DNA from: JAIXWP01 sp044371755
Lineage (GTDB): Bacteria; Bacteroidota; Bacteroidia; Flavobacteriales_D; Sanyastnellaceae
Length of the DNA stretch: 11,034 bases
Assembly (NCBI GenBank): GCA_044371755.1
Contig: JBILSZ010000088.1
Span: 1-11,034 of the forward strand
Reading direction: 5' to 3'
Positions 1-6,651 of this stretch are shown one piece after another. The translations under genes were made by a program, and so were the position numbers. Numbering within the stretch: the stretch's first letter is position 1; each line of letters opens with the position of its first letter. A model generated the notes under the pieces. It saw only the letters and a list, made by a program, of their open reading frames with translations, had not been told where the DNA came from and did no database searches.

Positions 1-1169
1 AATCTGCAAGGGCGTGGATCGTTATTATTATTGTAATAGTCGTAATATCCATCGTTATTGACGTCGCCCATCACCGAGCAGAAGGTGGGGTCCATATCGT
101 TTAATTTTCCAAAGAGTGAAGGAGTATTGGTAAAAGTGCCATCATGATTATTCACAAACCATCGATTGGCTACGGCATTAAATGCAAGATTGGTATTGCC
201 TACAAATAAATCCTGAAAGCCATCATTATCATAATCCAGCCAATTGGAGCCCCAACAGACTTGATTCACTTCTACGCCAGCTTCTAAGGCAACATTCATA
301 AAAACACCTTCATTATTTTTTAAAAGAAAATTGCCTGGTGGGGTATTACTTACGAAAATATCTACATCCAAATCATTATCGTAATCTCCCATAGTTGCAG
401 ACATGGCGTCAATAAATATGTTTAACCCAAATTGCTGATTCAAAGAAAACGTTCCATTGCCATTATTTAAATACACTCTGTTGGGATGTTGATATCGATC
501 GACCACGAGATACATATCTAACCAGCCGTCTTCATTTACATCAAGAAAAACGGGTTGAAAAGTGGGTAAAGGTCCGTTGGTTAGGCCTATTATATCAGTC
601 GTATCTGTGAAAGTGCCATCGCCATTATTGTGAAAAAATCGAGTACTGAAAAGAAGACTTGTTGTGTTGTCGGGATTGTAATATTTGGCGACAGCAAAAT
701 CTAGAAACCCATCTTTGTCAACGTCGGCGCATGAAAGGCCATAGTGATTATATGCTATTCCTGTAAACCCCGCTTGTTGTCCTATTTCAGTGAAATTAAA
801 TGCTCCATCATTTTCAAAAAGTAGCAACCTACCGCCCCACTGACTTACCAAAAGATCCTCATCGCCATCATTATCAAAGTCAAACCACACGACTCCTATA
901 ATCTGGCCTGAAAATGTGAAATTAATGCTAAACGTTGCGGGTTGCAGAGAACCGTTGATGTTGGTGAAGAAACGAATGGCATCACTTCCATCAGCAGTGG
1001 TTAAATCGTCCCATCCGTCATGATTGAAGTCGTAAAATGAAGCTCCATTTCCCCATACTGTGCCTTCTTGCACTATAAAAATGCCATAAGAGCCCGAAAC
1101 TTCAGTGAACTGACTATAAACTAGGGAAGCCGAAAATGAAATGAAGATACTTAATAGTATTTTCGTCAT
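1..1169 (-). CDS. Secreted FG-GAP/VCBS repeat protein, C-terminus beyond window
   Basis: An open frame of 389 codons runs from an ATG at 1169 through the left edge without a stop, so the protein is C-terminally truncated by the window. Residues 1-20 look like a signal peptide: a Lys near the start, a hydrophobic stretch ILLSIFISF, then a small-residue end SLVYSQ. Seven calcium-binding FG-GAP/VCBS loops of the form D-x-D/N-x-D-G-x-x-D follow at about residues 47, 97, 149, 210, 262, 312 and 369, spaced 50-61 residues apart. Most are followed by an N-N-x-G-x-F turn. Seven such blades fit one complete beta-propeller of the integrin-alpha/CRTAC type. An ASPIC/UnbV domain and a T9SS sorting tail are common after such propellers, but they would lie outside the window. 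The gene starts 56 bp after the phosphoglycosyl transferase stop and has its own candidate -7 box. Family and secretion are well supported. The ligand and exact role are unknown; adhesion or surface binding is an inference. Confidence 0.85.
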   Translation of the reverse strand, partial: MTKILLSIFISFSASLVYSQFTEVSGSYGIFIVQEGTVWGNGASFYDFNHDGWDDLTTADGSDAIRFFTNINGSLQPATFSINFTFSGQIIGVVWFDFDNDGDEDLLVSQWGGRLLLFENDGAFNFTEIGQQAGFTGIAYNHYGLSCADVDKDGFLDFAVAKYYNPDNTTSLLFSTRFFHNNGDGTFTDTTDIIGLTNGPLPTFQPVFLDVNEDGWLDMYLVVDRYQHPNRVYLNNGNGTFSLNQQFGLNIFIDAMSATMGDYDNDLDVDIFVSNTPPGNFLLKNNEGVFMNVALEAGVEVNQVCWGSNWLDYDNDGFQDLFVGNTNLAFNAVANRWFVNNHDGTFTNTPSLFGKLNDMDPTFCSVMGDVNNDGYYDYYNNNNDPRPCR

Positions 1170-1189
1170 GGTTAATTAAGGTTAAGCTC

Positions 1190-1197
1190 CAAAAGTA
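1190..1197 (-). promoter_or_regulatory. Candidate Bacteroidota -7 box (TACTTTTG) for the FG-GAP gene
   Basis: Read on the minus strand, TACTTTTG matches the Bacteroidota sigma-ABfr -7 consensus TAnnTTTG exactly. It lies 20 nt upstream of the ATG at 1169, so the 5' leader would be short. No good -33 TTTG is visible at the usual spacing of about 19 bp, which lowers confidence. If real, the FG-GAP gene can be transcribed independently of the sugar genes upstream. Confidence 0.35.
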
Positions 1198-1225
1198 AGA
1201 CGCATCAATCGAGTAAGGTTGTCCC

Positions 1226-1828
1226 TTAACTCCTTTTCTTTAAGAAAATAGCTCGAAAAGTTCCAACGATTATTTTTAAGTCTGTAGCCATCGACATTTC
1301 CTTAACATACTTCAAGTTTAAGTTTAGCTTGAGAGGCATAATTTCTTTAATATAAGATTTTTCTGGATCTTTTGACTCTGCGAGAATTGCATTTTCATCG
1401 ACAAAGTCGATTGATGCAAAGTCGGTAAGTCCAGGGCGCACGGAAAGAACGTGAAGTTGCTCTTTGCTATAAAGTGCCACATATTTAGGTACTTCAGGAC
1501 GAGGCCCAACTACAGACATTTCACCCTTTAAGATATTGAACAATTGAGGTAATTCATCAAGCTTGTATTTTCTTAGAAAAAAACCAATGGATGTAATTCT
1601 TGGGTCGCGGTTGCCCACTGTTAGCTGCCCTAATGATTCAGTAGCCGGGCGCATTGTTCTGAATTTATGAAGCCGGAAGTGAACACCGTTTTTGCCCACG
1701 CGCACTTGGTGAAAAAACACACCGCCCTTTGAATCGAAAGTGATTGCAAGAGCAACAATTACAAAAGGAATAAGTGCCATCAATAAGATGATCAAAGAAA
1801 AAATGATATCGAAAAGACGCTTCATCAT
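1226..1828 (-). CDS. Small monotopic phosphoglycosyl transferase (bacterial sugar transferase, PglC-like)
   Basis: This 200-residue protein should transfer a phospho-sugar from a UDP-sugar to undecaprenyl phosphate at the cytoplasmic face of the inner membrane, the first membrane step of a surface glycan. Residues 4-30 form one hydrophobic segment with a mid-helix proline (P21), as in the re-entrant helix of monotopic enzymes. The family signatures follow in order: KFRTM at 55-59, the catalytic Asp-Glu pair D91-E92 in LDELPQLFNIL, and GPRPE at 108-112. The length equals the minimal PglC-type catalytic unit, without the extra N-terminal helices of WbaP-type enzymes. I chose the ATG at 1828, the first of two adjacent ATGs. 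It overlaps the stop of the aminotransferase by 4 bp (ATGA), implying translational coupling. A longer frame to 1864 adds only residues lying inside the neighbouring gene. The sugar substrate cannot be read from sequence; a 4-amino sugar is suggested by the coupled aminotransferase. Confidence 0.92.
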   Translation of the reverse strand: MMKRLFDIIFSLIILLMALIPFVIVALAITFDSKGGVFFHQVRVGKNGVHFRLHKFRTMRPATESLGQLTVGNRDPRITSIGFFLRKYKLDELPQLFNILKGEMSVVGPRPEVPKYVALYSKEQLHVLSVRPGLTDFASIDFVDENAILAESKDPEKSYIKEIMPLKLNLNLKYVKEMSMATDLKIIVGTFRAIFLKKRS

Positions 1829-3036
1829 AACACTGCTTTCACAGCTTCTTGAATGCATTCGCAAATAAAATCGACATCATCAAAGCTCAAATCAAAATAT
1901 ACCGGAAGTGAAATCTCATTTTGATAGAAGTTCCACGCATTCGGATAGTCTTCCATTTTATATCCCTGTTTTTTGTAAAAAGAAAATAAAGGAAGAGGTT
2001 GAAAATGAACATTTGTCGAAATCCCTTTTTCTGCTAACAATCGAATTACCTCATCGCGTTGAGACTCTGATGCTCCTTTGATTCTCAATTGATATAAGTG
2101 ATAACATGATTTCGAAATTTCTGTCTCGAAGAGGGGTAATTCGAATAAAGGATTTTGAATCAAGTGGGCGCTGTAACGCTCACAAATTTCTTTTCTCTTA
2201 TCAAGTGTTTGCTGATACCTCTCCATTTCTACTAAGCCAATAGCAGCATGGATATCAGTCATGTTGCATTTATATCCGGCCTCGATTATATCGTATCGCC
2301 ATTGCCCTGCTTGCGTTTTAGATAAAGCATCTTTCGTTTGTCCATGTAATGCAGAAATATTTAGACCTAAACGAATAGCTTCGTTATCGAAAGGTGTAGG
2401 CAAATTGAAAGTAACAGCACCTCCCTCTGCTGTGGTGAGGTTTTTAACAGCGTGAAAAGAAAATCCAGCTATATCCGTCTGACTGCCTACGCGCTTTCCT
2501 TTATAAACTGCCCCAAAAGAATGAGCTGCGTCAGAGAGAACTAAGATTCTTCCAAGCATATTCTGTTCTGGGGTTTCTGCAACAAAAATTGAACTGGTAT
2601 CTTTTGCTATTTGCATTACACGATCATAATCTATTGGAAGGCCCCCAATATCCACAGCCATAATGACCTTTGTACGACTTGTAATGGCCTGTTGAATCAA
2701 AGCATAGTCAATAAGACAACTATCTATTTGAGAGTCAACGAGCACTGGAGTGGCTCCAAGGTGCATTACAATGTTTGCAGTGGCTGCATATGTATATGCA
2801 GGCACGATGACCTCATCCCCTGCCTTCACGCCGAACCAACGCAAAACTAGCTCACACGCATTTGTCCATGAATTGAGACAAAGACTTTGAGGTGTTTGGC
2901 AGTATTCGTTGATTTTTGCCTCGAGTAGTCTTGTTTTTGGACCAGTTGTAATCCAACCGCTTTGCAATACGCTGACCACTGCTTCTATTGTTTTTTCATC
3001 CACGCGAGGAGGAGAAAAGGGAATCTGTCTTGCCAT
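1825..3036 (-). CDS. DegT/DnrJ/EryC1 PLP-dependent nucleotide-sugar aminotransferase (ArnB/PglE-like)
   Basis: This 403-residue fold-type I aminotransferase converts a 4-keto (or 3-keto) nucleotide sugar to the amino sugar, with glutamate as the usual donor. The N-terminal SGWITTGPKT (26-35) and the stretch FSFHAVKNLTTAEGG (192-206) are close to E. coli ArnB. K198 is the expected Schiff-base lysine. D169 in SDAAHSFGA should contact the PLP pyridine nitrogen. YKCNMTDIHAAIG (255-267) is the usual substrate-side motif. About 14 extra residues (roughly 152-166) precede the DAAHSFGA motif compared with ArnB. The ATG at 3036 is the only start that gives the complete conserved N-terminus. The gene is first in its transcription unit, and its TGA overlaps the start of the phosphoglycosyl transferase. 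The pair looks like a donor-making and donor-loading module for an amino-sugar-primed glycan (bacillosamine-like, or FucNAc4N-like), but the sugar is inferred. No dehydratase or acetyltransferase is in the window. Confidence 0.92.
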   Translation of the reverse strand: MARQIPFSPPRVDEKTIEAVVSVLQSGWITTGPKTRLLEAKINEYCQTPQSLCLNSWTNACELVLRWFGVKAGDEVIVPAYTYAATANIVMHLGATPVLVDSQIDSCLIDYALIQQAITSRTKVIMAVDIGGLPIDYDRVMQIAKDTSSIFVAETPEQNMLGRILVLSDAAHSFGAVYKGKRVGSQTDIAGFSFHAVKNLTTAEGGAVTFNLPTPFDNEAIRLGLNISALHGQTKDALSKTQAGQWRYDIIEAGYKCNMTDIHAAIGLVEMERYQQTLDKRKEICERYSAHLIQNPLFELPLFETEISKSCYHLYQLRIKGASESQRDEVIRLLAEKGISTNVHFQPLPLFSFYKKQGYKMEDYPNAWNFYQNEISLPVYFDLSFDDVDFICECIQEAVKAVL

Positions 3037-3165
3037 GTGGCGAATTTAGCGACAACATTTGTTATGAAAAATAAACTTTTGCAAGTCACAAAGGTTTCGA
3101 TATTTGTGCACCTGTTTATTAAACCAATTTAGCAATAGTCAGTCTATTGAGACCGAAACCTGCAG
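3037..3165. promoter_or_regulatory. Divergent intergenic promoter region
   Basis: This AT-rich stretch of 129 bp separates the minus-strand aminotransferase from the plus-strand receptor, so it must hold both promoters. On the plus strand a plausible pair is visible (entered separately). On the minus strand the best candidate is TATTTTTC at 3066-3073, one mismatch from TAnnTTTG, with a TTTG at 3089-3092. Their spacing of 15 bp is shorter than usual, so this one is weak. I see no operator-like palindrome. Confidence 0.5.
3078..3108 (+). promoter_or_regulatory. Candidate Bacteroidota promoter for the TonB-dependent receptor
   Basis: TTTG at 3078-3081 is followed after 19 bp by TATTTGTG at 3101-3108, which differs from the TAnnTTTG -7 consensus at one base. 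The 19 bp spacing is the one expected for the Bacteroidota primary sigma factor. Transcription would start near 3114, leaving a leader of about 50 nt before the ATG at 3166. This is pattern matching only. Confidence 0.4.
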
Positions 3166-5721
3166 ATGAAGTATTTATTATCATTTCTTTTTTTCTCTCT
3201 TTTATACAGCAATTTATCTGCTCAACAGCGAGGCAACTTTCAAGGGCCTCCTCCAGGAAAAGTGTATGGTAAAGTATTGGGCGACAATAAAACTACCATT
3301 GAATATGCCATCGTAAAGGTTCTTAAAATAAAAAAACTTAGCGGTGATAGCACTGTGGAAGAATTAGTAAATGGCGCTCTTACAGCATCTAATGGGGATT
3401 TTCAAATAGATAAAGTGCCCGTGAATCAAGACTTGGTGCTAGACGTTCAAATAATAGGTTATGAAAAAAAACAAGTGCCTTTTAAGCTTACCCCCTCAGG
3501 ATTTGGTGCCGTTGAAAAGGACTTGGGAAATATTCAGTTGAATCCGGCAGAGGCCATGAAAGCTGTAGTAATAGAGGCTGAATCTTCAGCCTTTAGGATA
3601 GAGTTTGATAAGCGTGTGTATGATGTCGATAAAAACCCAATGAATGCTGGTGGAACGGGAGAAGACGTGCTGAGAAATATACCTTCACTTCAAGTGGATA
3701 TTGATGGCAACGTTTCTTTGCGCAATGCTGCTCCTCAGATTTTTGTTGACGGCCGCCCTACTACGCTTACGATTGATCAAATTCCTGCTGATGCCATTCA
3801 GCGAGTTGAAATCATTACCAACCCTTCGGCAAAATATGATGCTAGCGGCGGCGGCGGCGGTATTATTAACATAGTGATGAAGAATAACAGGTCCACAGGC
3901 TACAACGGCAGCGTGCGCGCTGGTGTCGATCGTCGCGGGCGAATAAATAGTGGATTGGATTTTAATTTTCGAGAAGGAAAGTTCAACTTTTTTATCAATG
4001 GAAATTATAACCGAAGAAAAAATGTAAGTTATGGTTTTACTGAAAGAACAGATCTCACCCAGACTCCAGTTACTTTCCTCAATCAAACACAAAACAATGA
4101 TAACGTCGGTTACTTTTTAAACGGAAAAATTGGTGTGGACTGGTTTATTGATAATAGAAATACACTCACGTTATCTCAAAGCCTTACTCGCGGGCAGTTT
4201 AACCCAACTGATTATTTGGAGACTTCCACGGATACATTGACGAGTTTCAATGAAAGTCTTTTGAGCTTTTATTATCGAAATTCAGTCACAAATCGTCAAT
4301 TTAGAAATGTCGGAACCAGTTTGCTTTATAAGAGACTATATTCAAAAGAAGGTAGAGAGCTCAACGCCGATATTAACCTCAACATAATTGCAAGCGAATT
4401 TGAGGGGGAATATCTCAACGCTTATGACAATGGCTTTCGTTCTGAACAATTGCAAATAGGTGAAGGTGCTCAAGAACTTTACACAGCGCAAATAGATTAT
4501 GAAGATAGAATTCAAGATAAATTCAAACTAGAATTGGGTGCTCGCGCTGCTATCCGAAACTTCCGAAGTCAATATTCCAACTTTTTCAAGGAAGAAGGTG
4601 TATTCGTGGATAAAACAGCCCTCGGTGTCAATTACAAATTTTTAGATCAAGTATTTGCTGTTTATTCTAACGTATCAAGAGACGGAGAAAAATGGAAAAC
4701 TCAATTTGGTCTACGCGCTGAATCAAGCGATTATCGAGGTGAACTTATAGATACTAACGTTACATTCAAAAATGTTTTTCCGATTAGCTTATTTCCTTCG
4801 GCATATATCACACGAGTAATCAACGAAAAACAAGACATCCAATTGGCGCTGAATCGACGCGTCAATCGTCCGTCATTTATGCAATTGATTCCATTTACAG
4901 ATTACAGTGATTCATTGAATGTGAGCCGCGGAAATCCTGCACTTAAACCTGAGTTTACCTATTCGGCCGAATTGAGCTATCAGTATGCTTTTTCAAATAA
5001 AAATACTTTTATTGGTTCGGTTTATTATCGCTTCACCGACAATACTACTGTGAGGTATCTACTAAACGAATTTTCACCGATTCTAAATCAAGACGTTATT
5101 ATCACTACATATGACAATGCTCAGACGAGCACTGCCGCTGGTCTAGAGCTGGTTTACCGCGCCACTATCAAAAGCTGGCTTGATGTAACGACCAATTTCA
5201 ATCTGTATAATAGTACCATCAATGGAAGCAATATAGATGTGAACTTGACCAATAATGTTTCAACGTATTGGGTTAAAACGAATTTCATTTTCAAACTTCC
5301 TCAGCAATATATTTTCCAAGCAAATTTTGACTACAGTAGTAGGAGAGCTTTGAATGTAGGAAGCACAGAACGAGGTGGCGGCGGCGGTGGTGGTGGTGGT
5401 TTTGGTGGAGGCGGCCGAGGCGGTTTTGGTGGTACCGAAAACACCGTTCAAGGTTATATTAAGCCTCAATATGGCCTCGATGTTTCATTGAGAAAGGAGT
5501 TTTTGAAGAAAACATTATCCGTTACAATCAGTGTGAGTGATGTGCTTGCCACACGTATCACCGAGACATTCAGTGAGAGTGAATTTTTCATTCAAGAGTC
5601 TTGGAGACGACGAGATCCGCAATTGTGGAGGATTCAACTTAATTGGAAGTTCGGAAAAATGGATAGTTCTCTTTTCCGACGCAAGAATACAAGACAGAAT
5701 TCGGAGGGAATGGAAGGCTAA
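3166..5721 (+). CDS. TonB-dependent receptor-like outer membrane beta-barrel family protein
   Basis: This 851-residue outer-membrane protein begins with a signal peptide (residues 1-20, LLSFLFFSLLYSNLSAQ). Residues about 31-125 form a carboxypeptidase-regulatory-like beta-sandwich (GKVYGKV, NGDFQIDKVP, QIIGYEKKQVPF) that sits ahead of the plug in many Bacteroidota receptors. The plug spans about 143-240 and carries GTGEDVLRNIPSLQVD, IFVDGRP and the strongly conserved VEIITNPSAKYDASGGGG-IINI stretch. The rest is the barrel, ending near FGKMD at about 831 with a basic tail. There is no SusD-like partner next door and no obvious TonB box, so it fits the stand-alone 'outer membrane beta-barrel family' (OMP_b-brl_3) better than a SusC transporter. 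A glycine-rich loop lies at 736-756. The gene is alone on the plus strand, divergent from the sugar genes and convergent with miaA. The substrate is unknown. Confidence 0.92.
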   Translation: MKYLLSFLFFSLLYSNLSAQQRGNFQGPPPGKVYGKVLGDNKTTIEYAIVKVLKIKKLSGDSTVEELVNGALTASNGDFQIDKVPVNQDLVLDVQIIGYEKKQVPFKLTPSGFGAVEKDLGNIQLNPAEAMKAVVIEAESSAFRIEFDKRVYDVDKNPMNAGGTGEDVLRNIPSLQVDIDGNVSLRNAAPQIFVDGRPTTLTIDQIPADAIQRVEIITNPSAKYDASGGGGGIINIVMKNNRSTGYNGSVRAGVDRRGRINSGLDFNFREGKFNFFINGNYNRRKNVSYGFTERTDLTQTPVTFLNQTQNNDNVGYFLNGKIGVDWFIDNRNTLTLSQSLTRGQFNPTDYLETSTDTLTSFNESLLSFYYRNSVTNRQFRNVGTSLLYKRLYSKEGRELNADINLNIIASEFEGEYLNAYDNGFRSEQLQIGEGAQELYTAQIDYEDRIQDKFKLELGARAAIRNFRSQYSNFFKEEGVFVDKTALGVNYKFLDQVFAVYSNVSRDGEKWKTQFGLRAESSDYRGELIDTNVTFKNVFPISLFPSAYITRVINEKQDIQLALNRRVNRPSFMQLIPFTDYSDSLNVSRGNPALKPEFTYSAELSYQYAFSNKNTFIGSVYYRFTDNTTVRYLLNEFSPILNQDVIITTYDNAQTSTAAGLELVYRATIKSWLDVTTNFNLYNSTINGSNIDVNLTNNVSTYWVKTNFIFKLPQQYIFQANFDYSSRRALNVGSTERGGGGGGGGGFGGGGRGGFGGTENTVQGYIKPQYGLDVSLRKEFLKKTLSVTISVSDVLATRITETFSESEFFIQESWRRRDPQLWRIQLNWKFGKMDSSLFRRKNTRQNSEGMEG
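5371..5433 (+). repeat. GGN triplet tract encoding a poly-glycine loop in the receptor
   Basis: Residues 736-756 of the receptor read Arg, nine glycines, Phe, four glycines, Arg, two glycines, Phe, two glycines. The nine-glycine core (5374-5400) is made of GGC and GGT codons only, including five GGT in a row. It sits between predicted barrel strands, so it is most simply a flexible loop. Because the unit is a triplet, slippage would change loop length without a frameshift. Confidence 0.8.
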
Positions 5722-5730
5722 TATAGCTGG

Positions 5731-6627
5731 TCAATGCAGCTTATTGAGAATTGCTTCAAATGGATCTCCGTTTTGATCAACATTTATCCAATTTGCGTTC
5801 TCACTCCTTCTCCACCATGTCTCCTGCCTTTTCGCGTAGTTTCTAGAATGTTGTTTAATTAATTCGATGGCATCTTTTTCATCACCATTGTTTTTCCAGA
5901 CATCAAAAAATTCTTTATATCCCACCGTATTTAATGCGTTGAGATGTTGGTATTGCTCGAGGCCTCTCACCTCTTCTGTCAAGCCGTGTTGTACCATTAT
6001 ATCCACCCTACGGTTGATGCGGTCATAAATGAATGATCTTTGGGCGGTAAGCACGAAAACTACTACTTCAAAATTCCTTTGTTTGGATTCATTTGTGCGT
6101 ATAGATGAATAGGTATTGCCAGTCAATTCTATTACTTCAAGTGCTCTTATCAAGCGATGAGGATTTTGAATATCCACTTTAATAAAATAATCAGGGTCGC
6201 GGTCTTTTAATAATTCTTGAAGTTTCTCTATTCCTTTGTTTTCAAGAATTTCAGCATACTTTTCTTTTACCGAACGATCGCTCGGTAAGTCATCAAGTCC
6301 TTGAATGAGCGCGCTCAAGTATAGCCCACTTCCACCCACACAGATTGCCACATCATTATTGACAAAAATTTCATCTAAAGCAGCAAGAGCGTCCTGCTCA
6401 AATCTTCCAGCACTATAGTCATCGAAAATACTCACGTGGCCTACAAAATGATGTTTTGCTCGCTGGAGTTCATCTGTCGAGGGTTTAGCCACACCAATAT
6501 TCATTTCAGCAAAAAACTGTCTGCTGTCGGCAGAAATTATTTCTGTTTTGAAATGGTTTGCTAAACGAATAGCCATCTCAGTTTTACCGATTCCGGTGGC
6601 ACCTGAGATGGCTATAAGTTTTTTCAT
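5731..6627 (-). CDS. miaA: tRNA dimethylallyltransferase MiaA
   Basis: MiaA transfers a dimethylallyl group to N6 of adenosine 37 in tRNAs that read codons starting with U, which stabilises decoding. The 298-residue product shows the family signatures in order: P-loop GATGIGKT (9-16), SADSRQFF with the catalytic-base Asp at 34, IGVAKPS (44-50), HHFVGH (59-64), VGGSGLYL (97-104), NPHRLIRALEV, NTVGYKEF, and the C-terminal IKQHSRNYAKRQETWWRR. Length matches the family. The P-loop has Ala where Pro is usual (GPTxxGKT), and the Tyr after SRQ is Phe; both are conservative. The start at 6627 is the ATG immediately before the P-loop strand. It lies 24 bp after nusB with an A-rich lead-in, so it is probably co-transcribed. 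Its stop is 9 bp from that of the convergent receptor gene. Confidence 0.97.
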   Translation of the reverse strand: MKKLIAISGATGIGKTEMAIRLANHFKTEIISADSRQFFAEMNIGVAKPSTDELQRAKHHFVGHVSIFDDYSAGRFEQDALAALDEIFVNNDVAICVGGSGLYLSALIQGLDDLPSDRSVKEKYAEILENKGIEKLQELLKDRDPDYFIKVDIQNPHRLIRALEVIELTGNTYSSIRTNESKQRNFEVVVFVLTAQRSFIYDRINRRVDIMVQHGLTEEVRGLEQYQHLNALNTVGYKEFFDVWKNNGDEKDAIELIKQHSRNYAKRQETWWRRSENANWINVDQNGDPFEAILNKLH

Positions 6628-6651
6628 TTCTTTATTAAAAAAGAAACCTGA

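Noticed and set aside
1829..1864. Longer start for the phosphoglycosyl transferase, giving 212 residues
   Set aside because: The additional 12 residues are charged, lie inside the aminotransferase gene and precede the conserved KRLFDI membrane segment; the ATG at 1828 gives the usual overlap and family length.
3685..4092. Minus-strand open frame of 135 codons
   Set aside because: Antisense to the plug and early barrel of the receptor; its alanine run is simply the complement of the glycine codons.
5537..5776. Plus-strand open frame of 79 codons bridging the receptor end and miaA end
   Set aside because: Overlaps two conserved genes in other frames and shows no family features.
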